Of a stretch of DNA of 64,000 bases, positions 1 through 11,867 are shown in pieces. Both the position numbers and the translations under genes were made by a program. Under the pieces are notes generated by a model. The model saw only the letters and a program-made list of their open reading frames with translations, searched no databases and was not told the DNA's origin. Source of the stretch: Stutzerimonas stutzeri (GTDB taxonomy: Bacteria > Pseudomonadota > Gammaproteobacteria > Pseudomonadales > Pseudomonadaceae); the NCBI RefSeq assembly GCF_019090095.1, contig NZ_JAGQFP010000001.1, positions 1,240,001-1,304,000 of the forward strand, in the 5' to 3' direction. Each line of letters begins with the position of its first letter. Positions within the stretch are counted from its first letter, which is position 1.

Positions 1-458
1 TCGCGAAAGAACCCGGCGACCCAAGCTTCCAGCTGCGCGGCGCGGCGAGCCTCGTCGGAGGCATCACCCGCATGCTTGCCGCAGAACAGCCGATTCAGGT
101 CCTGACCGATCCGGCGCACCCCCTGGCGCATCGCCGGCGGGTTGCAGAACAGCAGCAACAGGCGGGCACGGGGACGGATCTCGCCATGCCCAATTGCGCG
201 TATCAGGCGATCGAGCAGCGTGATCGGGACGAGCTCGCAGCCGTGTACGCCTGCCGACACGATCAAATCAAGACCGGCGTCCTGACCAGGCGGCGGCGTA
301 ACTTCCAGCGCGCCCTCACCCAGCCACTGCAGCCTGACACCCTCAGCCGTGAGGTGAACTTTCTGATCGGGCTCGCGCCCGGCCAGCGTCAGCTCCAGCA
401 GTTGGCCGAGGACCGGCGTGGCGGAGTCGTCAGTGGTCGTGATTACAGTCGGGCCCAT
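1..458 (-). CDS. astE: Succinylglutamate desuccinylase, N-terminal part (runs off window)
   Basis: The frame begins at ATG 458 ([11 protein letters not shown]...) and stays open to base 1, so the C-terminus lies outside the window. AstE hydrolyses N-succinylglutamate to glutamate and succinate, the last step of the arginine succinyltransferase pathway. It is a zinc carboxypeptidase-like enzyme. Visible family features are the segment [17 protein letters not shown], whose His and Glu match the zinc-binding HGxE of this family (here HGCE), and the downstream block [20 protein letters not shown]. The start overlaps the end of the upstream small gene by 29 bases, which suggests translational coupling. 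Only about 152 residues are visible, roughly half of a typical AstE. Family assignment is by motif recognition, not alignment. Confidence 0.85.
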   Translation of the reverse strand, partial: MGPTVITTTDDSATPVLGQLLELTLAGREPDQKVHLTAEGVRLQWLGEGALEVTPPPGQDAGLDLIVSAGVHGCELVPITLLDRLIRAIGHGEIRPRARLLLLFCNPPAMRQGVRRIGQDLNRLFCGKHAGDASDEARRAAQLEAWVAGFFR

Positions 459-723
459 GCACGTGATCGTCTTCGACGGCTTCGACCGGCTCCATCTCCA
501 GCTCGAGGCTGACCAGGTTGGTCGCCAACGGACGCAGCAGCAAATTGGCGTATTCGGTATCACCGTCTTCAACATCGACACCGATCATCAACTGGTTGTT
601 GCCGACCTGTTGAATCCAGACCTCCCGTCCCTGCCACATCACGGCAAACCGGGTGCAGGAAGTCTCCAGTTGGGTGCCGTCTACATCTTCCAGAATCAGT
701 TGCAGGCTATCGCTCATGGTCAT
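430..723 (-). CDS. Small acidic conserved protein of the arginine-degradation cluster
   Basis: A 97-residue acidic protein ending in a His/Asp-rich tail ([11 protein letters not shown]) that could bind a metal. I cannot assign a function. A protein of this kind is, from memory, found just before aruE/astE in other Pseudomonas arginine succinyltransferase operons, so the position is expected. It lies 59 bases after aruC and overlaps astE by 29 bases, which indicates one transcript. Two ATG codons are possible (723 and 717); the first is used here. Confidence 0.75.
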   Translation of the reverse strand: MTMSDSLQLILEDVDGTQLETSCTRFAVMWQGREVWIQQVGNNQLMIGVDVEDGDTEYANLLLRPLATNLVSLELEMEPVEAVEDDHVHGPDCNHDH

Positions 724-782
724 TTTCTCGATAGGGGAACGAGGCAGGACGGATGACGTCCTGCCATGGATAACGGCCGTGC

Positions 783-2027
<1,245 letters not shown>

Positions 2028-2035
2028 TCATGGAA

Positions 2036-2064
2036 TGAAAAACGCCCCACCGTGGCGGGGCGTT
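2036..2064 (-). terminator. Rho-independent terminator after the crotonase gene
   Basis: The perfect stem AACGCCCC / GGGGCGTT (2041-2064) is followed, on the minus strand, by a T run. It lies between the end of the crotonase gene and the start of aruC, so it separates the two minus-strand transcripts. Confidence 0.85.
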
Positions 2065-2121
2065 GCAGGCTCAGTTTAAACGCAGGCCCGCCGAGAATGG
2101 ACGGTCCAGCGAAAATTCTCT

Positions 2122-2817
2122 TCAAGGCACGATCGAGTGCTGCTGGTCCAGTTCGATGGCGCGGTCCAGTGTCTCGAGCAGCGTCTTGCGCGCTTTGAGC
2201 TTGGTGTTCTTGTGGGCCGTCATGTTGATTTTCTTCAACTGGGCCGCTGTGGTCTTGGCCACCTCCATCAGCTCGCCGGCCGGAACGATCTTGTCCAGGA
2301 AGCCGGCGTCCAGTGCCGCCTGTGGGTTGAAGATCTCGCCATTGATCACCGAGCGATGGAAAGCGGGTTTGGTCAGGCGATCGCGCGCCACTTCGATACC
2401 GGAGTGGTGCATGGTCATGCCGATCTGGACCTCGTTGAGGCCGATGTTGAACGCCCCTTCCACACCGATACGATAGTCAGCCGACAGCAGCAGGAAAGCA
2501 CCCTTGGCGATGGCGTGCCCTGGGCACGCGACAATGATCGGGAAAGGATGAGCCAGCATCCGTCGAGTGAACGTCGAGCCAACCGTGACCAGCGCGATGG
2601 CGTTTTCCGGACTCGAGGTCATGACCTTGAGGTCGTAGCCACCGGAAAGGATCCCCGGCTGGCCCGTGAGAATCACGACGGCACGGTCTTGCTCGGCGCG
2701 ATCGAAAGCCGCGTTGAGCGCGTCGAACATCACCGGAGACAACGCGTTGACCTTGCCATTGTTCAGGGTCAGGGTGGCGATGCCGTCTTCGAGTTCGTAA
2801 GAAACCAGATCACTCAT
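2122..2817 (-). CDS. Crotonase-fold (enoyl-CoA hydratase/isomerase family) protein
   Basis: A short crotonase of 231 residues with the family blocks near residues 20-30 (LNNGKVNALSPVMFDAL), the oxyanion-hole region (SGGYDLKVM) and the second loop (GHAIAKGAFLLLSADYRIG). At the place where classical enoyl-CoA hydratases carry the first catalytic Glu (GGGCE), this protein has AKGAF, so that Glu looks replaced by Phe. The second Glu is kept in NEVQIG. A hydratase mechanism using two Glu therefore seems unlikely; an isomerase, hydrolase or other crotonase reaction on an acyl-CoA is possible. AGGAATATT precedes the ATG. It has its own terminator and is not obviously in an operon. Confidence 0.8.
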   Translation of the reverse strand: MSDLVSYELEDGIATLTLNNGKVNALSPVMFDALNAAFDRAEQDRAVVILTGQPGILSGGYDLKVMTSSPENAIALVTVGSTFTRRMLAHPFPIIVACPGHAIAKGAFLLLSADYRIGVEGAFNIGLNEVQIGMTMHHSGIEVARDRLTKPAFHRSVINGEIFNPQAALDAGFLDKIVPAGELMEVAKTTAAQLKKINMTAHKNTKLKARKTLLETLDRAIELDQQHSIVP

Positions 2818-2944
2818 GACGAATATTCCTTGTTAGAAGTGCGCTGACGTTACCCAGCACGCCCCGTCAGGTAAAGCGTCGTGACTGACCGGTGAGTCAT
2901 GAAACGCAGCCGAATCGCGGCCCAACCAGGGCAGCCTGACGCCC

Positions 2945-4249
2945 TCAGGCTTCCGGTTCTTCCGGCTCGAGCTCGAGCACTGCGAACAGCTCTGGATGCA
3001 AGATCGACTGCAACTGGGGATCGGCGATATACAGACCGTAGGAGCCGTCGGCTATACCGAGGCTGATCCGATAAGGCGTGCCCTCGACGTCGACGGTCAA
3101 CTGGGAAAGATCCAGGTAGCGCGGCTCGCAGGGTGCCTTGTTCGCGTCGCGCAGCACCACCACCTTTGGCCGCAAATGCAGCTGGGGGTGCTTTTCCAGC
3201 ACGAGGGCGACTTCGCCGGTATGCAGCTCCACCAGCGTGCCCACCGGAAAGACGCCGAGCCAGCGAATGAATTCGTGTACCAGGGCACCATCGAACTGCT
3301 TGTCGGCACCGCTGCGCAGCACGTCATAGGCCGTCTGAATCGGCCTCGCATCGTCGTAGGCGCGATGGCTGGTGATGGCATCGAAGGCATCGACAATGGT
3401 GACCACCCGCGTGATGAACGGAATCTGATACGCATCGAGCCCCTGCGGATAGCCCTTGCCGTCGAGCCGTTCGTGATGCCCGTGAGCCGCCTGGACGGCA
3501 GCGGCGGGAATGTCGTCCTGGCTGCACAGCGCCTGGTAACCGAAGCTCGGGTGCAGCTTGATATGTTCGAACTCGGCCTGGGTCAGCTTGCCCGGCTTAT
3601 TGAGGATAGCCGGATCGATCTTCATCTTGCCGACGTCGTGCAGCAAACCGGCTAGCCCGAGCAGCTCGATCTTCTCGTCGGGCAGGCCGAGATGCGTACC
3701 GAAACCCATCGCCAAAATGGAGACGGACAAGCAATGCAGGCTGGTGTAGATATCCTGTGACTTCAAGCGCGCCAGCCAGAGCATGGCGCTCTCGTTGCGC
3801 AGCATGCTTTCGAGATTTCGCTTGACCAGCGCCTGACAGGCCTTGGTGTCGATCGGCCGCCCATGCTGAACATCCGACAGCACCTGATCGAGCGCCAACG
3901 CGCTGCTGCGATAGGCCTCCTGCGCTTCCTGGACCTCGAGTGCGAGCGGGATACGCGTCATCGTGCGCGTCACGCGCAGCGGCGTCGCCGAGGGTACGAT
4001 CACCTGGCCCTGATCGAGCATCACCCGCCGGGTATCGTCGACGAAGACATAATCGCAGCGCTCTCGCACCGCCTGGATATGCTCGATCTTGAGCAGCGGA
4101 AAGCCCTGAAACAGGAAGTCAGTCTGACGCCATGGCCGGTCCAGCTCGCATATATACATGCCGAGTTCCAGATGGCTGACGTGTAGACGCCGTTTCGTGG
4201 CGACCTCCACCACGTCTGGACGCTTACGCTTGCTTTTGAATAACTTCAT
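2945..4249 (-). CDS. HD-GYP cyclic-di-GMP phosphodiesterase with DUF3391 N-terminus
   Basis: A 434-residue cytoplasmic signalling enzyme expected to hydrolyse cyclic di-GMP. The N-terminal 100 residues match the DUF3391 type (VSHLELGMYICELDRPW). The HD-GYP domain follows, with HDVGK at residues 204-208 and the complete HHERLDGKGYP motif at 258-268, so both the metal-binding residues and the GYP loop are intact. The C-terminal tail of about 90 residues probably reports a sensory or partner role. ATG 4249 is preferred over the in-frame TTG one codon earlier. No membrane segment and no partner gene are seen; it appears to be transcribed alone. Confidence 0.9.
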   Translation of the reverse strand: MKLFKSKRKRPDVVEVATKRRLHVSHLELGMYICELDRPWRQTDFLFQGFPLLKIEHIQAVRERCDYVFVDDTRRVMLDQGQVIVPSATPLRVTRTMTRIPLALEVQEAQEAYRSSALALDQVLSDVQHGRPIDTKACQALVKRNLESMLRNESAMLWLARLKSQDIYTSLHCLSVSILAMGFGTHLGLPDEKIELLGLAGLLHDVGKMKIDPAILNKPGKLTQAEFEHIKLHPSFGYQALCSQDDIPAAAVQAAHGHHERLDGKGYPQGLDAYQIPFITRVVTIVDAFDAITSHRAYDDARPIQTAYDVLRSGADKQFDGALVHEFIRWLGVFPVGTLVELHTGEVALVLEKHPQLHLRPKVVVLRDANKAPCEPRYLDLSQLTVDVEGTPYRISLGIADGSYGLYIADPQLQSILHPELFAVLELEPEEPEA

Positions 4250-4418
4250 CAAGCCATTTCCCGGCTCTACATATTCACAAAAGGTAACTGCGCTGGCGCT
4301 GGCGCTGGCACCATTTCCATAGGCGTTCGAACGCTAGAACAACGAGAGGTTCATTGCCATAGCCACTCAGCCGGTTTTCCAACGGTGCCTTAACCGCATG
4401 AAAAAACTGAAAAAACTT

Positions 4419-4447
4419 TTGCCATAGGCAAGCACTTCGGCTACATT
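4419..4447 (+). promoter_or_regulatory. Sigma-70 promoter of tRNA-Ser
   Basis: TTGCCA (4419-4424) and TACATT (4442-4447) are separated by 17 bases and followed by the GC-rich discriminator GCGCGCC typical of stable-RNA promoters. The tRNA begins 39 bases downstream. Confidence 0.7.
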
Positions 4448-4485
4448 AGCGCGCCTCGACGGACTTCAAACCTCCGCCGAGATCC

Positions 4486-4575
4486 GGTGAGGTGTCCGAG
4501 CGGTTGAAGGAGCACGCCTGGAAAGTGTGTATACGAGAAATCGTATCGAGGGTTCGAATCCCTCCCTCACCGCCA
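4486..4575 (+). tRNA. tRNA-Ser (anticodon GGA)
   Basis: A 90-nt class II tRNA. The acceptor arms GGTGAGG and CCTCACC pair, and CCA is encoded. The anticodon loop CTGGAAA gives anticodon GGA (reads UCC/UCU). A long variable arm with GTATACGAGAAATCGTAT and a standard GGTTCGAATCC T-arm are visible. Confidence 0.97.
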
Positions 4576-4585
4576 GATCCCCTAC

Positions 4586-4613
4586 AAGGCCCCGTTTATC
4601 GGGGCTTTGTTGT
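4586..4613 (+). terminator. Terminator of tRNA-Ser
   Basis: The hairpin AAGGCCCCG / CGGGGCTT is followed by TTGTTGTTT, ten bases after the encoded CCA of tRNA-Ser. Confidence 0.8.
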
Positions 4614-4900
4614 TTCTGCCTATTGGCTTTCGCAGACCGACGCGTGCCCAATGTGTTGGGCTCGCTCTTCAACCGAAGGCGCAGCCGCGCTCGTTACTCT
4701 GGATGTTCCGATTTCACCCGCCGCTGACGCAGGCAGGTCGGGCGGCGTTTCCATTCGCTCCACCCTTTGAGCGAACGCAACGACGCGGGGACCGATCGCT
4801 CACCTTTAAAATGCTGTATTGGAGGTGACCTGACGAACGGTCGGGACCGAATCGACGCTCGTTTCGCCCCGCGGCTAATACAAGTGGGTGTCGATCGAAA
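4614..4900. other. Non-coding stretch without recognised gene
   Basis: About 290 bases between the tRNA terminator and the REP array. The short reading frames here have no ribosome-binding site and no family resemblance. I see no integrase, attachment-site repeat or RNA gene. Confidence 0.6.
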
Positions 4901-4902
4901 AA

Positions 4903-6268
4903 CAGAGCTTCGCCCCGAGGTTCGGGCTCACAGAAGCGCACCGTTTTTGTAGGAGGCGCGACCCCGCGGCGAATGCGGGCTTCCTGCCCGCCCAAAAGCA
5001 AAAGCTTCGCCCCGAGGTCGGGGCTCCCACAGGAAGGGCCAAAAGCTCCACCCCGAGATCGGGACTCCACACAAGCGCCACTCGCACCGCTTTTGTAGGA
5101 GGCGCGATCCCGCGCCGAAGGCGGGCTTTCTGCCCGCCCAAAGCAAAAGCTTCGCCCCGAGATCGGGGCTCCCACAGGAAGGGCCAAAAGCTCCAACCCG
5201 AGATCGGGACTCCACAGAAGCGCTACCCGCACCGCTTTTGTAGGAGGCGCGACCCCGCGCCGAAGGCGGGCTTTCTGCCCGCCCAGAAGCAAAAGCTTCG
5301 CCCCGAGGTCGGGGCTCCCACAGGAAGGGCAAAAAGCTCCAACCCGAGATCAGGGCTTCCACAAAACCGCTACCCGCACCGCTTTTGTAGGAGGCGCGAC
5401 CCCGCGCCGAATGCGGGCTTTCTGCCCGCCCAAAGCAAAAGCTTCGCCCCGAGGTCGGGGCTCCCACAGGAAAGGCCAAAAGCTTCACCCCAGCTCGGGC
5501 TTCCACAAAACCGCTACCCGCACCGCTTTTGTAGGAGGCGCGACCCCGCGCCGAATGCGGGCTTTCTGCCCGCCCAAAGCAAAAGCTTCGCCCCGAGGTC
5601 GGGGCTCCCACAGGAAGGGCCAAAAGCTCCAACCCGAGATCAGGGCTTCCACAAAACCGCTACCCACACCGCTTTTGTAGGAGGCGCGACCCCGCGCCGA
5701 AGGCGGGCTTTCTGCCCGCCCAAAGCAAAAGCTTCGCCCCGAGGTCGGGACTCCCACAGGAAGGGCCAAAAGCTTCGCCCCGAGGTCGGGGCTCCCACAG
5801 AACCGCTACCCACACCGCTTTATAGGAGGCGCGACCCCGCGCCGAAGGCGGGCTTTCTGCCCGCCCAGAAGCAAAAGCTTCGCCCCGAGGTCGGGGCTCC
5901 CACAGGAAGGGCCAAAAGCTCCAACCCGAGATCAGGGCTTCCACAAAACCGCTACCCGCACCGCTTTTGTAGGAGGCGCGACCCCGCGCCGAAGGCGGGC
6001 TTTCTGCCCGCCCAAAAGCAAAAGCTTCGCCTTGCGGTCGGGGCTCCCACAGGAAGGGCCAAAAGCTCCAACCCGAGATCAGGGCTTCCACAAAACCGCT
6101 ACCCGCACCGCTTTTGTAGGAGGCGCGACCCCGCGCCGAGTGCGGGCTTTCTGCCCGCCCAGAAGCAAAAGCTTCGCCCCGAGGTCGGGGCTCCCACAGG
6201 AAGGGCCAAAAGCTTCGCCCCGAGGTCGGTGCTCCCACAGGAAAGAGGTCGGGGCTTCCACAGAAAGG
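4903..6268. repeat. REP array 1: nine tandem units of about 146 bp
   Basis: Nine copies of a unit that begins with GTAGGAGGCGCG (at about 4949, 5094, 5239, 5388, 5531, 5678, 5822, 5969 and 6117; spacing 143-149 bases). Each unit holds three palindromic elements: a family I REP (GTAGGAGGCGCG...CGCGCCGAA) followed by a GGCGGGC/GCCCGCC stem, an inverted family III REP (GCTTCGCCCCGAGGTC followed by GGGGCTCCCAC), and a decayed third REP (CCCGAGATC...GGGCTTCCAC). A spacer of the type CCGCTACCCGCACCGC closes the unit. Some copies vary by a few bases, and the seventh has TATAGGAGG. Long reading frames cross the array in several frames on both strands only because the repeats lack stops. Confidence 0.93.
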
Positions 6269-6504
6269 TCGACAAGCAAGTCTTCACCGAACCGCTGGCC
6301 CATATATTGCTTTAGCAAAGGCAACGCTCTGTTCAGAAATCGGTCCTTCGGCCGAGCATGTCTGGAAAGCGGACCAGACCTCTGCTACTCGCCAGGGCAT
6401 TTTCACTGCGCTTCCTTTCGAGGCGCGCCCCCTAACCGGCAAGGCGCAATGACTCATCCAATCAAACGGAGGGCTTGGCGTCAGAACAAGAAAAGGCCGC
6501 TACT

Positions 6505-6600
6505 ATGTTCAAACAAAAGAAAGTCAGGCAGGCAACCTTCATCCTCGTGGCTACCGCAGTCATCTTGATCCTGCCGAATCTGACCCGCTTGATCAGCTAG
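6505..6600 (+). CDS. 31-residue single-pass membrane peptide
   Basis: ATG 6505 opens a 31-residue frame ending in TAG: a basic start (MFKQKKVRQ), one hydrophobic helix (about residues 10-26) and LTRLIS at the end. AAAAGG lies eight bases before the ATG. It ends 28 bases before the rhodanese gene in the same direction, so the two may be co-transcribed. The basic-then-hydrophobic layout predicts an inner-membrane peptide with its N-terminus in the cytoplasm. I do not recognise a named family; function is unknown. Confidence 0.55.
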   Translation: MFKQKKVRQATFILVATAVILILPNLTRLIS

Positions 6601-6628
6601 CCTGCAGCGGGGAATCCGGAGAAGTCGT

Positions 6629-6982
6629 ATGCATCGTGTGTTTTGGTTGCTGATGGCGATGACCGGCACCGTGCTGGGCGGTCAGATCGATCGACCCGCC
6701 GCGTTGTCGGCCCTGGAGCGTCCTGATGTCGTTCTGCTCGACGTCCGCACCGCGGAGGAATACGCCGACGGCGCGCTGCCTGGCGCTACACGGATCGAAA
6801 CCCAGGATCTCGCCGCGCGCATCGCCAGCGTCGCACCCGACAAAGACGCACCGGTGGTGGTCTATTGCCGCAGCGGCAGGCGCTCGTCCGCCGCGCAGGA
6901 CCTTTTGCAAGACATGGGCTATCGCCAGGTCATCAACGCCGGTGGTTATGACGATCTAAAGGACGTCGTCCCGTCTCGCTGA
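6629..6982 (+). CDS. Exported single-domain rhodanese (PspE/GlpE-like)
   Basis: A 117-residue protein with a signal peptide (cleavage expected near residue 18) and one rhodanese domain. The active-site loop is CRSGRRS with the catalytic Cys at residue 80, following the conserved LLDVRTAEEYADGALPGA block. Rhodaneses move sulfane sulfur from donors such as thiosulfate to thiol or cyanide acceptors; a periplasmic location is inferred from the signal peptide. GGAGAAG precedes the ATG. It follows the 31-residue membrane peptide and is followed by mscS after a 150-base gap. The physiological substrate is unknown. Confidence 0.85.
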   Translation: MHRVFWLLMAMTGTVLGGQIDRPAALSALERPDVVLLDVRTAEEYADGALPGATRIETQDLAARIASVAPDKDAPVVVYCRSGRRSSAAQDLLQDMGYRQVINAGGYDDLKDVVPSR

Positions 6983-7133
6983 CCTGCCCATATCCGCCTC
7001 GCCGACCGCCCGATCGCTTCAACTGACTCATCAGCCCTTCGCCTATCGCGGGAACTAATGCGCAGCCGTGGCTACCGAAAAAGGAGCCATTGCTCAAGCG
7101 CTTGGTCGCGCGTACTCCGGAGGAATCCAGCCG

Positions 7134-8258
7134 ATGAATTGGGATGTGATGTTGAATGAACGGCTTTGGATCAATATCGCCATAATCGCTGGCGTCACGA
7201 TCGTCAGCTATCTGATCCTGCAGGCCGTTTTACGGATCATCACCAACCGCCTGCGAAAAATGGCCAAGGGCTCGAAGAGCGGCTTTGTGGCCATTGCCGC
7301 CGAGATGCTCAGCCGCACCAGCCATCTGCTCTTGATTGCGCTGTCGCTGTTGATCGCGCTGAAGGTCGTCGAACTGCCGACGCGCTGGGAACTGGCCATG
7401 TCGCACGGCTGGTTCATCGCCTTGGCGTTCCAGATCGCGCTCTGGATGGATACCGCCGTTCGCTTGTGGATGGAAAGCCTGACCCGCGACGGTAAAGCGC
7501 GAAACCCGGTTACCACGACGATCATCGGCATCATGATTCGCATCGTCATCTGGACGATGATGCTGCTGTCGATCCTGGCCAACCTGGGCGTGGACATCAC
7601 CGCCATGGTCGCCAGCCTCGGCGTTGGCGGTATCGCCATTGCCCTGGCCGTCCAGACGCTGCTCAGTGATATCTTCGCATCCCTGTCCATCGGCGTGGAC
7701 AAGCCCTTCGAGATCGGTGATTTCGTCGTGTTTGGCAGCGTCGCGGGCAACATCGAACACATCGGCCTGAAGACCACACGCATCCGCGCCCTGAGCGGCG
7801 AGCAAATCGTCTGCGCCAACGCCGACCTGCTCAAGCAGATCCTGCACAACTACAAACGCATGAACACCCGACGCATCGTGTTCAAATTCGGCATCACCTA
7901 CAACACGCCGTCGGACAAGGTGCGCGAGGTGTCAGCCCTGGTGAAGCGAATCATCGATGGGCTGGATAACGCCAAGTTCGACCGCGCACATTTTCTCGCC
8001 TTCGACGACAGCCAGCTCACCTTCGAGGTCGTCTACATCATGCAGGTGTCGGACTACAACGCGTACATGGATACCCAGCAGGAGATCAACCTGCGGTTGC
8101 TCGACGGGATTCGTGAGATGGGCGTTCAGTTCGCCTTCCCGACCCGCAGTGTGGAGTTCATTGGCGGCAGCTTTCCGGAACTGACGGTGGCGGGCGTACC
8201 GAAGGAAACGCCCGCTGCCAACCAGCAACAAGCGCCTAGCGCTTTGCCGAACAGTTGA
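7134..8258 (+). CDS. MscS-family small-conductance mechanosensitive channel
   Basis: A 374-residue inner-membrane channel that would release solutes on hypo-osmotic shock. Membrane helices are seen at about residues 10-28, 65-85, 95-115 and 130-150. The pore helix carries the MscS pattern of small residues (VASLGVGGIAIALAVQ), followed by the beta domain block DKPFEIGDFVVFGSVAGNIEHIGLKTTRIRALSGEQIVCANADL and the C-terminal mixed domain. ATG 7134 is preferred because GGAGGAA lies ten bases upstream; an upstream GTG at 7068 has no such site. Channel monomers of this family assemble as heptamers. Confidence 0.92.
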   Translation: MNWDVMLNERLWINIAIIAGVTIVSYLILQAVLRIITNRLRKMAKGSKSGFVAIAAEMLSRTSHLLLIALSLLIALKVVELPTRWELAMSHGWFIALAFQIALWMDTAVRLWMESLTRDGKARNPVTTTIIGIMIRIVIWTMMLLSILANLGVDITAMVASLGVGGIAIALAVQTLLSDIFASLSIGVDKPFEIGDFVVFGSVAGNIEHIGLKTTRIRALSGEQIVCANADLLKQILHNYKRMNTRRIVFKFGITYNTPSDKVREVSALVKRIIDGLDNAKFDRAHFLAFDDSQLTFEVVYIMQVSDYNAYMDTQQEINLRLLDGIREMGVQFAFPTRSVEFIGGSFPELTVAGVPKETPAANQQQAPSALPNS

Positions 8259-8265
8259 TGACAGT

Positions 8266-8295
8266 GGTAGCGCCGCCATCTCTGGCGGCGCTACC
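8266..8295. terminator. Strong hairpin between convergent mscS and acsA
   Basis: A perfect 13-bp stem (GGTAGCGCCGCCA / TGGCGGCGCTACC) with a TCTC loop fills most of the gap between the two convergent genes. It has no T run on either strand, so it may stop transcription weakly or protect 3' ends rather than act as a classical terminator. Confidence 0.6.
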
Positions 8296-8305
8296 AAGGT
8301 TCAGC

Positions 8306-10261
<1,956 letters not shown>

Positions 10262-10511
10262 TGGCAATACCTCAATCGTCGGTCTTTTTATCTTTTTGAA
10301 TAACCCTGTCCACAGGCGTCCATGCGAATCACACCGAGCGCCTGGCGACTCCACGTTCGAGCGACGCGGGGTCGAAGCGTTCCGCTGGCTTGCGAGCCTT
10401 CAAGAACTGACTTTCCACTAGAGCATAGACCCTTCGGCCGAGGCGTACTTCGACGTCCGTTGTGGTCCTAGAATATTCAGGGCCAGTGCTCGCCGTCCCG
10501 GGAACTCGCGG

Positions 10512-11837
10512 ATGTCAGATCCAGCCAACGTCTTCTTTCGTGTCGCTGAACGCATCAGGGGGAGCATCGCCCTCTATCCGGTCCTGATTCCGGCTGCCTA
10601 TGCCGCGCTGGCTGTGCTGGTGCTGGCATTCGAGTCGACCGGCGCTGCCGCAGCCCTGCGCGACAAGCTCCCGCCAGGTCTGATCGATGCCGACAACAGC
10701 CGTGAAATCCTCGGCACGCTGATCACCGGCATCATCTCCCTGACCGTGTTCAGCTTTTCCATGGTGATGGTCGTGCTCAATGGTGCCGCTGCGCGCCTGT
10801 CACCGCGGGTGTTGCCCGGGCTGGTCAGTGACACGCGCAATCAGGTGATCCTGGGCATCTACCTGGGCAGCATCGTCTATTTCCTGCTGATGATCGGCAC
10901 CCTGAACAAGAACGACCCGGCCAGCGTTCCGGCACTCGGCCTGCTGCTGGCGTTGCTGTTCGGCATGGTATGCATGGCGTTGTTCGTCGTTTTCATTCGC
11001 TCGGTATCTCAATCGATTCAGGTCGACTGGATCCTCAGTCAGCTCTACGGCGATGCATTGGCCAATCTCGAGAAGCGCCGTCGACGTATCACCGGGATCG
11101 CCGAGCCGCCCGACGCAGGCGACTGGTGGTGTCTGCCTGCCATCCGGCCCGGCTACCTGCGCGAAGTAAACGAACGTCGGTTGGGCAAACTCATGGGCAA
11201 ACGCGACCTGATGGCCGTAATCCAGGTCGAGCCAGGATTCTTTCTGATCGAGGGCCACCCGTTGATCAAGTTCAGCGAGCCGCTGAACGATGCCGAGGCG
11301 GCCGAAGTACTCGATTGCTTCGACTTTCATGACCGGGAATTCGCTGGCGCCAACGTCGCCTATGGCATGCGCCAGATATCCGAAATTGCCGTCAAGGCCA
11401 TCAGCCCGGCCATCAACGACCCTGGTACGGCGATACGGGCAATCAACCTGCTCGGCGTTCTGCTGAAGCGGCTCGGCGGCGTGCCGACGTTCGATATCGG
11501 CTGCATCGACGGCCAGGCGCGCCTGTTCTATCCGCAACCGGGCATGACGCTTTTGCTACAGACCGTAATCGCCCCGATCCGCATCTACGCCGGCCATGAT
11601 CCGCAGGTGCTGATCACGCTGCTGCGCTGCCTGAAGAATGCCCTGCATGGCGACCCGAGCGACGCACAGCTCGACGCCTTTCGGGAGGAAATTCATGCCC
11701 TGCGCGACGAAGCCGACGCGAAGATCGAAAACCCACGCGACCGCCGCGCCATCAACGAAGAGCTCGAACGGCTGCTGCAGACCCAGGGCGCACGATGGGC
11801 GTCACGTCCTGGAGCAGAACTTCTGCCGTTAAGCTGA
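10512..11837 (+). CDS. DUF2254 integral membrane protein
   Basis: A 441-residue protein with four membrane helices in the N-terminal 170 residues (around 20-42, 72-98, 110-135 and 140-165) and a soluble C-terminal region of about 260 residues. The pattern GTLITGIISLTVFSFSMVMVVLNGAAARLSPRVLPG and the later block IAVKAISPAINDPGTAIRAINLL are typical of DUF2254. No biochemical role is known to me for this family. It starts 250 bases from acsA and divergently, and ends just before REP array 2. Confidence 0.85.
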   Translation: MSDPANVFFRVAERIRGSIALYPVLIPAAYAALAVLVLAFESTGAAAALRDKLPPGLIDADNSREILGTLITGIISLTVFSFSMVMVVLNGAAARLSPRVLPGLVSDTRNQVILGIYLGSIVYFLLMIGTLNKNDPASVPALGLLLALLFGMVCMALFVVFIRSVSQSIQVDWILSQLYGDALANLEKRRRRITGIAEPPDAGDWWCLPAIRPGYLREVNERRLGKLMGKRDLMAVIQVEPGFFLIEGHPLIKFSEPLNDAEAAEVLDCFDFHDREFAGANVAYGMRQISEIAVKAISPAINDPGTAIRAINLLGVLLKRLGGVPTFDIGCIDGQARLFYPQPGMTLLLQTVIAPIRIYAGHDPQVLITLLRCLKNALHGDPSDAQLDAFREEIHALRDEADAKIENPRDRRAINEELERLLQTQGARWASRPGAELLPLS

Positions 11838-11867
11838 CGACGCGCGCTCGCTACGGAAAGAGCTTGT

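Noticed and set aside
72..512. Plus-strand frame at the window start
   Set aside because: It is antisense to the astE segment, which shows clear family motifs.
4903..6268. CRISPR array
   Set aside because: The regular spacing suggested it, but the unit is about 146 bases, spacers are nearly identical and palindromic REPs explain the pattern. No cas gene is present.
4486..6268. Genomic island inserted at tRNA-Ser
   Set aside because: No integrase gene and no direct repeat of the tRNA 3' end are seen on the far side; the REP array alone explains the non-coding stretch.
4888..6315. Open frame of 475 codons across REP array 1, with several other long frames on both strands
   Set aside because: The translation is the repeat unit read over and over; similar frames exist in other phases and on the other strand because the repeats lack stop codons. 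No ribosome site or family resemblance.
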